NCBI RefSeq assembly: GCF_023078275.1
Contig: NC_062975.1
Span: 8,283,141 to 8,347,140, forward strand
DNA: 64,000 bases
Direction: 5' to 3'
Source: Leguminivora glycinivorella
Lineage: Eukaryota > Arthropoda > Insecta > Lepidoptera > Tortricidae
Both the position numbers and the translations under genes were made by a program. The notes below the pieces were generated by a model, which was given only the letters and a program-made list of their open reading frames with translations, searched no databases and was not told the DNA's origin. Within the stretch, counting starts at the first letter, position 1, and each line of letters starts with the position of its first letter. This document shows positions 52,601 through 62,084 of this stretch, piece by piece.

Positions 52601-52633
52601 TATAGCCAGAATACTTACCCCAGATGACATCAT
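51317..52633 (-). CDS. Non-LTR reverse transcriptase segment in a chimeric ORF
   Basis: A 438-codon minus-strand frame. Residues 1 to about 81 (MMSSGVSILAIVLAQ..., RLPHSYRVSKMRTVDLSYLT) come from repeat family R and resemble no RT domain. The RT begins abruptly at INYRPIAVLPTLAKLFESIL and has the palm motif LYLDFRKAFD, SGVSQGSILGPFLF and YADD, then KDLGVVFDTRLTF. The frame ends GTAASYI, where the last residues and the stop are again family R sequence. So both ends are foreign to the RT, although it reads straight through. The catalytic Asp residues are intact. There is no 3' UTR or poly-A at the LINE end, unlike the other LINE copies here. Confidence 0.85.
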   Translation of the reverse strand: MMSSGVSILAIVLAQYNKEYSHTVWPLPSPLKLPPTPSRLPHSYRVSKMRTVDLSYLTQTSIVRVHLHELRLCAIGTRLFHINYRPIAVLPTLAKLFESILHKTLSVQTRPFLCDAQHGFRPNRSVNTNLLILVDSISEHLDRGIQVDVLYLDFRKAFDRVDNDVLLEKLSRIGFSTGLLKLFASYLRDRQQFIRHGCFVSAPYHTRSGVSQGSILGPFLFGIMINDLQSVLKSSQSLLYADDLKLVYGVEQGTDCESLQADINLVYQWSMENRLLFNSAKCCVCTFSRSQAPILAQYFLGSETINRVFSVKDLGVVFDTRLTFHEHIVSLVADCYRRLGFVVRNMREFNDPLAIKLVYNALVRSKLEASSIVWLPYESTYSLMLEKVQKAFLRFLYKKMYGYYPLLYPTKYLLGTLGYNSLEVRMTFSLLGTAASYI

Positions 52634-52807
52634 GTAAACCTTATTTCATTAAGTTTAAAATCCTAACAGTACCAGTTTCTATATTCTTGTTCTTAGTGAC
52701 CTTATCAAGTACAAAACGACAAATGCGTCAAACCATTTGAATAAAGAAAAAAAGCGACTGGAAACAAGAAGGAAGGACTAACACAAAATTATAACCACTC
52801 TTCAGCT

Positions 52808-52962
52808 TACCTGGCCTGGCTGAATGGCATTTCTGCGACGCCAGACGCCGGCAGAAATGCAGTCTAGCTCTGTCGCGCCAATACGTAAGAGCGGTAGAGA
52901 TAGATCGCTACGAAAGAGATATCGTGAGCGTTTGTGCATATGGCTACGCACACAGGCAGTTC
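52808..52962 (-). repeat. MITE family B copy
   Basis: 'cctggctgaatggcatttct' to 'tttgtgcatatggctacgca', with 'gctctgtcgcgccaatacgt' core. Confidence 0.75.
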
Positions 52963-53124
52963 CTCTGTTCAATAGATTTCCATAAGAGTTGAAGTCAGTC
53001 ACTAGGTACTTTATATTTGTTTAAAATCGTATCAGTTTGAGAAGTGTTTTTAATCAGTGGAATGAGTTTTTAAGTACCTACAAAATAGTATAAACAGATA
53101 TGTATAGTTTTTTCTTTATTGAAC

Positions 53125-53195
53125 AGAATATCCCGATAAATATAAGTCTTATGGAAATAATCGTGAATCATTCAAAACTCTCAGTTTTTTCTTCT
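53125..53195 (-). repeat. Fragment of the 49085 repeat, inverted
   Basis: 'tatcccgataaatataagtc' and 'gtgaatcattcaaaactctc' match the ends of 49085-49375, with the middle missing. Confidence 0.55.
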
Positions 53196-53265
53196 TTCTG
53201 ACATATTATTATGTATGAAAATCTATTGAACAGAGAAACTGCCATCGAATTAAATTTCATTAAGG

Positions 53266-53611
53266 TACAGCGGGGCAAATCTCGACTGGTGGGCAATTGT
53301 TTCGCTTAACTTCAAACTTGGTTAAATCCATTCTGCTATAAGATTGATTATCTTTCAGATCATGTTAATTTTTTTATATATTCAACCTTAAAGCAGAATG
53401 GATTTACCCAAGTTTGAAGTTAAGCGACACAATTGTAAGTAGTCCATTTTTCCATTATTACACTATGGTATTGAGTTCTACATGTATCCACTGAACACGC
53501 CTACCATATAATATAACCGGTGGACACTCTATTTAATAATGCAAACACTGTTAAACATGGAAAAATTGGCCAGTTACATTTGCCCCCCCAGTCGAGATTT
53601 GCCCCGCTGTA
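53266..53611. repeat. MITE family T with nested hairpin MITE
   Basis: 'gtacagcggggcaaatctcg' and 'gagatttgccccgctgtac' are the outer ends. A 129 bp hairpin (53301-53429; 'ttcgcttaacttcaaacttg' / 'caagtttgaagttaagcgac') is flanked by CAATTGT at 53294-53300 and 53430-53436. The 50478 copy lacks this insert. Confidence 0.8.
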
Positions 53612-53614
53612 CTT

Positions 53615-54010
53615 TAGTTATTTTATTACGTTTAAGATGAGCTATAAACTGAACAATTTGTAAAATTTGTAGACATATAATAATTGTAATTGTGTTATTG
53701 TTTCTATTGTGATTGTAATTATTTAATTGTGATATTATTTCTATTGTGATTGTATAAGTATGCTGATAATGGGTGACATTCAAACGCAATGCTGTTATAT
53801 GAATAAATGCCTATGACTATGACAAATATTTAAAGGTGAGTTCATATTAAAATCTAGGCATTTTATTACTTAAAGAAATTAACAATACAAACTAACAATA
53901 AAATTATAATAATTTATTAATTAAACAAAACTTAACTAACTTATTCTTACATATAGTAGATTATTATCTAAATATCTACAAAATGATGTCACATGCAATC
54001 AGCATCGCAT
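53615..54010. other. No recognised feature
   Basis: 'attgtgattgtaattattt'-like low-complexity AT repeats; nothing else. Confidence 0.4.
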
Positions 54011-54012
54011 TT

Positions 54013-54108
54013 TTTTTAAATTATAAATGGGCTTACTCTTGGCCACAGACTAGCCGAAAGCAAAGACGTGGCCTACGATGGAGTGAGCTCGCCCAGAAGA
54101 TGCCTGTT
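54013..54108 (-). mobile_element. S1 SINE copy
   Basis: Poly-T, 'ataaatgggcttactcttgg' to 'gctcgcccagaagatgcctg', minus orientation. Confidence 0.75.
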
Positions 54109-54189
54109 CACTCTTGATTTGAAGGTTGCCGGGTTAGGGTTATATGAGCTCGGAAATGTAGCCTGTTACGTATATTACTCGTGTGTCAT

Positions 54190-54748
54190 TTTTAGGGTTC
54201 CGTAGTCAACTAGGAACCCTTATATTTTCGCCACGTCTGTCTGTCCGTCCGTCCGTCCGTCCGTCCGTCCGTCCGTCCGCGGATAATCTCTGTAACCGTT
54301 AGCACTAGAAAGCTAAAATTTGGTACCAATATGTATATCAATCACGCCAACAAAGTGCAAAAATAAAAAATGGAAAAAAATGTTTTATTAGGGTACCCCC
54401 CCTACATGTAAAGTGGGGGCTGATATTTTTTTTCATTTCAACCCCAACGTGTGATATATTGTTGGATAGGTATTTAAAAATGAATAAGGGTTTACTAAGA
54501 TCGTTTTTTGATAATATTAATATTTTCGGAAATAATCGCTCCTAAAGGAAAAAAAAGTGCGTCCCCCCCCTAACTTTTGAACCATATGTTTAAAAAATAT
54601 GAAAAAAATCACAAAAGTAGAACTTTATAAAGACTTTCTAGGAAAATTATTTTGAACTTGATAGGTTTAGTAGTTTTTGAGAAAAATACGGAAAACTACG
54701 GAACCCTACACTGAGCGTGGCCCGACACGCTCTTGGCCGGTTTTTTCA
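54190..54748 (+). repeat. Interspersed repeat family W with (GTCC)n
   Basis: Starts 'tagggttccgtagtcaacta', has (GTCC)n at about 54240-54280, and ends 'cacgctcttggccggttttt'. The end matches 37856-38142. Confidence 0.7.
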
Positions 54749-55190
54749 TCAAATCGGCCCACTTTGTCGCTTACCATAAGGACGTTTTGACCGGTTACTC
54801 GTATAAAGTTACAAACAAATCTCGCCTATAATATTATTTTCCCCTCACTAGCTCGGAAACACGTGTTTTGTCCTTTAAAACCAGCGGATAAAAACGCATT
54901 TTATCCACTAGTGGGTAAAGTAATTTGACCTTGAATAAAGTCAAATTAACTGCTTTAAAATTGATAAAAGTAGGTGAATTTAGTAATAAAGATGATTTAC
55001 CTCCTGTGGAACTACTGAAAGCAGTGATAAACGCATTTTTTGCGTTATAGTTTCCTCGCTATAGTGAGGGGAAAAGTTTTGTGTTACACTCGGGTGTAAA
55101 TGTATTTTACTTCTCGTGTGTTAAAATACAACTTTGCCCCCTTGTATAACAAATAACTATAGTAGAGACAAAGCGGGACGTTTCACTAAA
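54745..55190. repeat. MITE family Q interrupted by a family A copy
   Basis: 'aatcggcccactttgtcgct' and 'acaaatctcgcctataat' on the left, 'gacaaagcgggacgtttcac' on the right. The inner family A copy (54836-55158) has lost about 115 bp between two 'gttaaaa' sites, so it joins 'cttctcgtgtgttaaaatac'. Confidence 0.72.
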
Positions 55191-55194
55191 CTAC

Positions 55195-55688
55195 AATATG
55201 GTTTTTTTTTATCTAAAAATTCAACAGCGGGTGGACAGTACCTATGTCCGCGTAAACAAACTTCACAGATATTTAAGGACTATACATATTACATAATTAC
55301 TGTTAAATGTAGTAGAGTAGGTTCCTATTTATTAGAGTAAAACCAATCTCGAACTAAACGTCTTTGCCTGTGCACCTGCACTAAGAGACACTAATTTAAA
55401 GTGCGGTAAACACTTTAGAGCGGCATTTGTGCAGTTTTCAAGCAAAAGATACATTGTCGATAATGTATAAGAACGAACTAACATATAATTTGTATAAAGA
55501 TACAATTAATAAGCATATTCTGTCCTTATGGTAAGCGTTATTTATAGCTCTAAACTAGTAGATCAGATGAAGGTAGGGCATAGCGAATGATATTCCGCTT
55601 TGTGTGGTAGGGCACAGAACAGCGGATATATATCATCTCGCTCGAATCTAGAGCAAAGTCCAACTGAGGAAGTACAGAAGACCGCAGC
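55195..55688. other. No recognised gene
   Basis: AT-rich; no ORF of note. Confidence 0.4.
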
Positions 55689-55689
55689 C

Positions 55690-55978
55690 AAATGACACTA
55701 GACCCTACTCATAGTGTTGTGTTCCTACCGGTGAGTAAGGCAGCCAGAGCTCAACGAGGGTGCGGTGTGCTGGTGACGGAAGGATCTACGGAACTAATTG
55801 TTTTGAGTCGTAGGCATCCCGAACCCTCCTTAGAGCTTGTGTACCTACTCCTTTTTGCTGTGTACTTAACACAGCAAAAAGGAGTGTACAAGATACCAAT
55901 GGGTTGGCAACGCGCATGAGACACTCGGCGGCCAGGCGGACCGTATGCTTGTTTGCCAACGACGTAGTGAAAAAAAAA
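55690..55978 (+). mobile_element. LINE 3' UTR with poly-A
   Basis: 'gcggaccgtatgcttgtttg' then 'ccaacgacgtagtgaaaaaa' is a LINE 3' end; the inverted 'tactcctttttgctgtgt'/'acacagcaaaaaggagtg' forms a hairpin at 55847-55886. The 75-codon ORF through it is not meaningful. Confidence 0.55.
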
Positions 55979-56206
55979 ATTTTTATCTTATTTCAAAGCT
56001 ACAATTTCTGAGAATTCGGAGTAGTAGACTCTTTACGCGATCATAATAGGCATAAGAAAACTGAGAATCATATATAATTACTTAACGCATTGCGCAAACG
56101 ACTATAAAAATATTATGATGACAACACATCCTGTTAAAACGGAACTAAGTTACTACACTACATAGGTAAGTATAATTAGACTAACGACTGTTTAATAGGC
56201 CTTAAA

Positions 56207-56345
56207 GCGTTTTCACATTATCCGATCCGATATGGGATGTCGGAAGGATTTCAATGGAAAAAACCCAAGATGGCGCCTGTAATGTATGGGATATCGGTCC
56301 GAGATCCGATATCGGGTCGGATAATGTGAAAACGCACTTACTCGG
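56207..56345. repeat. MITE family K, best copy
   Basis: 'agcgttttcacattatccga' and 'tcggataatgtgaaaacgca' are perfect inverted ends. Confidence 0.82.
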
Positions 56346-56635
56346 CACCCAATGAATTCTGCGCAGACATTAAGCTCTTTTAAGCAAAATGCTTATGTAT
56401 AAAAAAAAACTTGTTAAAAACTGTTTCTTATGTGGAAAAAGTAACACACACAGACACAACACTAATAATATATGAAGTCTACTTATTAGCTACCTATTTA
56501 CACTTTGCATGTTCTTTTCAGAAGGATGAAGTTGCTTCAGTATTCACACTCAGGTCTTTCGCCCCTACCACGATGCATAGGAATAGGTGCATGTCCTTCG
56601 GCTGACAATCTCATCCATGTTCCTACTAATAAGTT

Positions 56636-56745
56636 TTATTTATTTATTTAAACTTTATTGCATAAAAGAACAACTTAATGTACAAAAGTCGAACTTAATG
56701 CCATGAGGCATTCTCTACCAGGCAAAGCAGAGAAGATTGTAGGCG
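56636..56745 (-). repeat. Repeat family E supplying the 3' UTR and poly-A signal of the TIL-like gene
   Basis: Minus strand after the stop at 56753: 'ctggtagagaatgcctcatg' then 'tgcaataaagtttaaataaa' (AATAAA near 56655-56660). The same tail occurs at 17276-17410 and 1087-1235, so the gene's likely polyadenylation signal comes from a repeat. Confidence 0.7.
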
Positions 56746-56752
56746 GTTTGGT

Positions 56753-59403
56753 TTAATCACATTTCGGTATACACAGCTTCGTGTCCCAATCCCTGAGAAG
56801 TCCAGGCTTGCACCAGCATCGGCACTCAGGTGCTTGCGTGCCACGTGGCCGTGTGGAAGCCCCGAGGCGGACAGGAGGGCTCGAGACCGCAGCCCGGGCC
56901 CCCAGGGTGATACTCACCTGGTGGGCACTGCACGGGTTCTGGGTTATCTGGAATTTACGTTCGGAATTTACATAGTTATCAATGCAAGTCGCTTCCCGCT
57001 TACTTGTTAGACTAAAAGGATTTCTTGATGTTGAAGTAAATGACGGACAATCACATATTACAATGTATATCTACATATACATACATACTTATAATCACGC
57101 CTGTATCCCATAAAAAGGGGTAGGCACCTAGGCAGAGCACATTAACTACTCAAGTTTCAGTGCCACTCTTGGCAAAAAGGGGTTGAAAGAAATCCAAATT
57201 GTGAATGTATATCTATGTATATCTATTTTAATTTGGAAGATTATTTCAATAGTTGCCTGAAAATAATATTCATTTCATTTTGTTATAAAACTCTGATGAG
57301 AATTATAGGTATTAGGTACCCAATATAAAATATAACAACTTAGTAAGAGATCTTCATTCGTTAATAATGACAATACAAACATCTTGACTTTCAGTTATAC
57401 CCAGATAATAATAGGTATTTTAACCTTGTTTGTTTTAAATTTCCTCTTGCATGCGAGACTCGTAACATGTCTACCCACACTTCAAGATAAACAATGTACG
57501 TCTCTACTCGTGTTATTAAATATTGTAGCTAATGAACGCGACTAGAGCGGCCCGATTCGAAATGTTGCATATCTAGTCAAATATTAGATCTAGATACGAT
57601 ACGATCTAGATTTGACGACCGGTCTGGCTCAGTCGGTAGTGACCCTGCCTGCTGAGCCGCGGTCCTGGGTTCGAATCCCGGTAAGGTCATTTATTTGTGT
57701 GATGAGCACAGATATTTGTTCCTGAGTCATGGAAGTTTTCTATGTATATAAGTATGTATTTATCGTCGCTTAGCACTCATAGTACAAGCTTTGCTTAGTT
57801 TGGGGCTAAGTTGATCTGTGTAAGGTGTCCCCCAATATTTATTTATTTATTTATTTTATATTGATTCATTGAACGTTTTTGTATAAAACGTGGGTAACTT
57901 GATAAGAAGCGCTGCCTAGCGGTAAGTACGTGCGACTTTCGTTCCGGAGGTCGCGGGTTCGAACCCCGGCTCGCACCGCACCCGCAAAGCGCACCCCAGG
58001 CATAACGGTGTCATATCGCAGCGATATCTCATTCAGATCTAAAAAAACATTGTTCGAATACGGACGTAGGACAAGTGCACCTTGCGTTTACCCTGAGAAA
58101 GATGAACGCTAGTGTTTCCATACTTGTTAGGGAAATCCTAATACTTCCTGTAGCTAACTACGTGGTTGACTATGTCGGCTATGATCTAACCAATTCGTGA
58201 CTATTGTATTATATAGCCGGTTTACCTAATTGGAGAAAAAATAAGCAACAAAGTCACTCTACTATAACAAATTACACGTAACACAATAATATTAATTGGG
58301 TTCATTAATTGTGCGAAAAGGCGTGAATTTTTTATACCTGCGGGCCGATTTTTGAGTCTCACGCGTTCGAATTCAGAAAACTGTCACTGAAAATAATAAG
58401 CAAGTCACAGTTTTCAACCGGTATTTTAGTGACAAAATCCCGTATGCGAGATTTAAAAATCGCCCTCCTGAATCTAAACCTAAACCACATCTCGGACACT
58501 GGCGATCAAATATATGAAAGAGGCGCGTTCTAGCACACGGTCTAAGCTCGTGTAGGTGAACGCGTACTATGCTTGTATGAGTGAGATATGACAGGCCGAC
58601 TGTTCGCGTTTTTCACAGGCGGTAACTGTGAGGTAGCCGAGAGGGGGTGGGCGGCACTTCCAGCGGGGAGCAGGAGTGGCCATACTGTACGATAGTACTC
58701 TTTATTATACTGTGCCTAAACTATTAACCGTAAGCAGAATAGACATCTCCTGCAAGCGACAAATACAGCCAGCAATAATTTAATAACATGCTAAACGTAG
58801 CCAACATAAACTCACGACTATAAGTATCCCCAAAAGAGGTAGACAGAACACATGAAACTGCCCAAATTGCCCATGTTTTAGTGCCATATACTTATAATAT
58901 TGCAGTGACAGTTTGCAAGCCCATAGCCCACACCACAATGATTGTGAATTGTGAGTTATGTTATGAAACCCACAGTCGACTTCTACGACACCCACGGGAG
59001 GAAAAGGGGTGGCGAAATTTTTAATCTGTCAATACACGGGACACTAATGTACTAAATATTGGTATACATAATGAAAACAAATGACGATATTGACGATACC
59101 CTCTAGAATACCTATCCCATAAATCATGTACCTACAAAGTACTAGTACCTACCTAGATATAGATATATTATTAAATAGGTAAATAATTTGAATCTGCTCA
59201 GTTACCTACCTCATTACCTATATATATGTCAAGACGACAAAACTAATTAGTCTTATTATTATTACTAGTATTAATTAAATGTTAGTTTTATAGGTAAAAT
59301 ACATTAATTACGTACCTGCTATAAGATTTGATTCAGCTGCTGGCGCTGCCATACTTGCACACAAGTTGGCACAAACCACAAACACCAAAACACAGGTCTT
59401 CAT
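56753..59403 (-). CDS. Secreted cysteine-rich protein, TIL-domain (protease inhibitor)-like, two exons, one frame break
   Basis: Exon 1 (59403-59316) starts MKTCVLVFVVCANLCASMA, a clear signal peptide, then APAAESNLIA, ending in phase 1 at the strong donor G|GTACGT. Exon 2 (from 56947, after aaattccag) restores the frame with Asp and reads NPEPVQCPPGEYHPG, PGCGLEPSC. The C-terminal half, ECRCWCKPGLLRD then LCIPKCD and a stop (56755-56753), lies one frame away; one extra G in the GGGG near 56862 would explain it. Predicted length is about 93 residues with eight mature cysteines. CPPGE, CxCxCKPGxxRD and a terminal Cys pair fit TIL-type serine protease inhibitors, which act outside the cell. An internal CAG|GTGAGT (56916) may be a second donor. 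A TATA box lies 176 bp upstream. It could be a decayed pseudogene. Confidence 0.62.
57088..57200 (-). repeat. Family V fragment in the TIL-like gene intron
   Basis: 'aatcacgcctgtatcccata' and 'tttcagtgccactcttggca'. Confidence 0.65.
57606..57862 (+). mobile_element. tRNA-derived SINE (family S2), copy 3
   Basis: 'gacgaccggtctggctcagt' head with B box and body, ending 'tgtcccccaatatttattta'. It is antisense within the intron of the minus-strand gene. Confidence 0.85.
57903..58125 (+). mobile_element. tRNA-headed SINE (family S5)
   Basis: 'gcgctgcctagcggtaagta' and 'ggtcgcgggttcgaaccccg' form the tRNA-like A/B-box head, similar to the head of the S3 element at 26091 but with a different body ('caggcataacggtgtcatat'). 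Confidence 0.7.
58338..58475. repeat. Inverted-repeat MITE, 'gggcgatttttgag' type
   Basis: 'gggccgatttttgagtctca' pairs with 'gagatttaaaaatcgccc', and 'actgtcactgaaaata' with 'tattttagtgacaaaa'. Confidence 0.65.
58485..58735 (-). repeat. Repeat family R, uninterrupted form
   Basis: Contiguous counterpart of the two halves flanking the RT at 51.3-52.6 kb. 'tcggacactggcgatcaaat' is followed after about 10 bp by 'aggcgcgttctagcacac', then 'cgtgtaggtgaacgcgtact'. Confidence 0.75.
58800..59030. repeat. Family V copy in the TIL-like gene intron
   Basis: 'gtatccccaaaagaggtaga' and 'cgacttctacgacacccacg' are a diverged V copy; the minus-strand ORF across it is an artefact. Confidence 0.55.
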
Positions 59404-59578
59404 CTTTATTTTTAATGGAACCACCTTATGTTGTGAGACGTACAAGCGTTACTAACAAATGAATGACGATGTTTTCCACATCCTATTCAATAAGTACGGA
59501 TCTTATTAGTACTGTAACGAATTCATAAAAAAATATCTCGTCTAGATGCTAATCGACTAGTATTACTTGACCTCCACA

Positions 59579-59588
59579 TTTATATAAA
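59579..59588. promoter_or_regulatory. Palindromic TATA box between divergent ORFs
   Basis: TTTATATAAA reads TATATAAA on both strands. On the minus strand it lies 176 bp upstream of the TIL-like ATG; on the plus strand 87 bp upstream of the ATG at 59675. Positioning is right for a core promoter in either direction. Confidence 0.5.
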
Positions 59589-59674
59589 CTCTTCGGAAAT
59601 GAAGATCATACTTGTACTGGTTGCGTGAAGTATTTTTAGTAGGTAAGCATTAATTATAACTGTGTAGTTTTAAG

Positions 59675-59941
59675 ATGATGCGATTTCCACGGATCTTAAG
59701 ATCAGCGTCACAAAGTCTAGTTTGGGAAACATATGCTTCTTCACATGATTATTATAATAAGCGTAAAATGAGTAATCAGTATGACGCTATTTGCAGAAGA
59801 GGTTATCAAACTTGCGATTTATCTGGATTGGAGCATAATACAAGCAGTGTGGTTTATCTATTCAGTTTAATGGCAGAGTCTGTTTGTGTATCACAAGGTC
59901 TGGATATTTTTTTATGTGACATTGACCCAAATACCCGTTGA
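59675..59941 (+). CDS. Unidentified 88-codon ORF, possible mitochondrial-type N-terminus
   Basis: Starts MMRFPRILRSASQSLVWETY, Arg/Ser/hydrophobic without early acidic residues, like a mitochondrial targeting sequence. It continues SNQYDAICRRGYQTCDLSGL and ends LDIFLCDIDPNTR with a stop at 59939. No repeat family covers it. Possible donors occur inside (AGAG|GTTATC, CAAG|GTCTGG), so it may be a first exon. No family is recognised. A palindromic TATA lies 87 bp upstream, shared with the TIL-like gene. The overlapping minus-strand ORFs at 59854-60149 are less convincing. Moderate-low confidence that it is translated. Confidence 0.35.
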   Translation: MMRFPRILRSASQSLVWETYASSHDYYNKRKMSNQYDAICRRGYQTCDLSGLEHNTSSVVYLFSLMAESVCVSQGLDIFLCDIDPNTR

Positions 59942-60039
59942 TAAAATATATTAGATACCAAATGTATAGTTCCGTTAAGTTGGACGTCAAACTTTTTATT
60001 GTCACGGGTTTTAGGGAGTCTAAAAATGTTATTATAATA

Positions 60040-60200
60040 GTTATTTGTGCAACAAGAGCGCAAAGTTGATATATTCCCATTGAGAGACAAATTTGAATCC
60101 CGAGGACGCGAAAGATTCTATATAATCTTGAGCGTAGTGAGGTACACAAAAGTCACGAAATGTAGCTTTGGTCTCGTGTCGCACAAACTTTACTTTTTTA
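60040..60200 (+). repeat. Family A-like relative
   Basis: 'gttatttgtgcaacaagagc' and 'ttgagcgtagtgaggta' resemble the minus form of family A's end, but the rest differs. Confidence 0.4.
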
Positions 60201-60204
60201 AATT

Positions 60205-60590
60205 AAATATGTTAACATCTATCTCTATTATACAAATGTACGTTAAGTAGGATCTTCCACCATCTTGGAAAAATTCTGAAAAATATTCAACGTATTTTTC
60301 AGCCACCTGTATCTGAAGTCAGTAAAAACTCTAAATGAATTATGACAAATAGTTGAAGAAGACAATGAGTAAGACGGCTGGCAAATTCTCACTGATAACA
60401 TCAGTGGGAACTTGGGAAGTCCGTACCATACCTATTATGGTATGCTTAGTACCAGTACCCACATAAAAGCGCGTCATAACCATAATAAAATTAACACCTA
60501 CTTATGTGTAGTTCAAGGTGACAGATGTGATTTGGCCCACTACGCAAAACAAGTGACATTGGTATGATCCTAATGCGCATCTTTCTTTTT
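60205..60590. other. No recognised gene; isolated acceptor-like site
   Basis: 'aacgtatttttcag' at 60288-60301 is a good plus-strand acceptor followed by PPVSEVSKNSK and a stop. No phase-matched donor was found in the 59675 ORF, so it is not called as an exon. Confidence 0.3.
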
Positions 60591-60591
60591 T

Positions 60592-60860
60592 TTCTTATTT
60601 TTAAACCCCAACGCAAAAACGACGGGGAGTTATAAGTTTGACGTGTCTGTCTGTCTGTTTGTGTGTGTGTCTGTCTTTGGAATCGTAGCTCCGGAACCCC
60701 GAACGGATGAACCGATTTAGATTTAGTTTTTTTTTTTAAAGAAAGTCGGGAATGTAAGAACACTCCGCGACCGCGACATGGTGGACCGATTTTCATGAAA
60801 CATGGCTACGCTACGTAGCGTCGGTCAGAGGGTTTTTCAAAATTTTAAATTTGTGCTTGC
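60592..60860 (+). repeat. Interspersed repeat family X
   Basis: 'ccccaacgcaaaaacgacgg', CTGT/GTGT runs, 'ccgaacggatgaaccgattt' and 'gattttcatgaaacatggct', the complement of 836-1066. Confidence 0.72.
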
Positions 60861-61194
60861 GACCTGTCTCGGCTTTGCACGGGACTTAAAGTATAAAAAA
60901 ATCTTCTATAGCCATTGTATCTCTTAATTGGGCAGTGTTTTCGAGTAACGCTTTTAGACAGCGTGATTTTCTCCATGATTAGCAAATTTTCAAATAATCA
61001 TACAAATTTTTACAAATTTATACGTACTTACGTACACTAATCCTTCATACGAACCCTCTCTTCACACGTCAAAACCGCACGTTTTAGTTTTTGAGTTTAT
61101 CATACAAACAAATAAAGACAAGATATTCATGAAAAGTTCTAAATGACTTTCAAACCTTCAATAAAATAACGTACTGCGACGCACCTTGTAACTC

Positions 61195-61295
61195 CTCTGG
61201 TGATGCGTGTCTCCTTGGGCGGCGGTAATCGCTTACTATCAGGCGGTCCGTTCCGTTGCTCGTTTACCTCCTTTGTCCTTTATAGTAAAAACAAC
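61195..61295 (+). mobile_element. LINE 3' UTR fragment
   Basis: 'aatcgcttactatcaggcgg' and 'gctcgtttacctcctttgtc' match the tail of the 1449-1735 element in opposite orientation. Confidence 0.5.
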
Positions 61296-61310
61296 TTTAT
61301 TTGGATTTAC

Positions 61311-61489
61311 CTATAATATTGTATTGTGCACTGAGTCTTAGAAGGGTATTTATTATATCTGTTTTATCTTGGAATTTATTCTGAAGGTAAAAATGTTGTT
61401 TTTGCAAGTAATCAAGTCTTGTAATATTTGGTAATGAAGTGATAGTAAGTGAAGGGTTCCATAAATCAGCAATTCCCGAAAAGTTAGTA
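61311..61489 (-). CDS. Exon-like ORF abutting a MITE cluster
   Basis: The minus-strand frame reads NFSGIADLWNPSLTITSLPN, ITRLDYLQKQHFYLQNKFQD, then TLLRLSAQYNII, and ends at ATAG|GTAAAT (exon end 61311), a good donor. The composition is protein-like and no repeat matches it. Its 5' side is cut at 61489 by a TA-flanked MITE (minus-strand order). On the far side of the cluster (62110..62083) the minus strand has ACAAGATGGCACATCC, a good start context that would be in frame if the whole cluster were removed, but a 30 bp non-MITE spacer complicates this. No family recognised. Confidence 0.38.
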
Positions 61490-62080
61490 CAGTCAACCAA
61501 TTGGAACCCTAGGCCACTCTACAACCATGTCAAAGTGACAAGCAGTAAGAGATTTCTTACAATCTGATTTATAACGTCACTATGACATAGTTCTACAGTG
61601 GCCTAGGCTTCCAATTGGTTGACTGTACATTTGGATCACGTCTCCGATTTTGATAAAAATTGGTAGACTGATAGAGTCGTCCATGATGCTGAGCAAGATC
61701 CACTAAGTTTCCCAAAATATCCTAGGTTGTTTGTATGAAATTTTCCTTTTTTGTTACCGAAAATGTATAGAAATCTGGTAACAAAAAAGGAAGGTTTCAT
61801 ACAATCTAGGACATTTTGGGAAACATAGTGGATCTTGCTCAGCATCATGGACTCTATCAGCCTACCAATTTTTATGCCAGCCTACCAAAATCGGAGACGT
61901 GATCCAAATGTACAAACTTTTTGGGAACACTTTTAGGGGTCGTACAGTCAACCAATTGGAACCCTAGGCCACTGTAGAACTATGTCATAGTGACGTTATA
62001 AATCAGATTGTTAGAAATCTCTTACTGCTTGTCATTTTGACATGGTTGTAGAGTGGCCTAGGGTTCCAATTGGTTGACTG
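61490..62080. mobile_element. MITE cluster: M1 - hairpin MITE - M1 inverted
   Basis: M1 copy a (61490-61625), a hairpin MITE (61628-61910; 'catttggatcacgtctccga' / 'tcggagacgtgatccaaatg'), a 30 bp spacer, then M1 copy b in opposite orientation (61945-62080). Every junction is TA. M1a and M1b are near-identical, so the whole can fold as a 590 bp stem enclosing a second hairpin. Confidence 0.88.
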
Positions 62081-62084
62081 TACA

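Noticed and set aside
58780..58995. 71-codon minus-strand ORF as an extra exon of the TIL-like gene
   Set aside because: It lies in a family V repeat and its ends do not fit splice phases of the two called exons.
60288..60340. Plus-strand terminal exon after ttttcag for the 59675 ORF
   Set aside because: The acceptor is good but no donor in the ORF matches its phase, and the peptide is only 11 residues.
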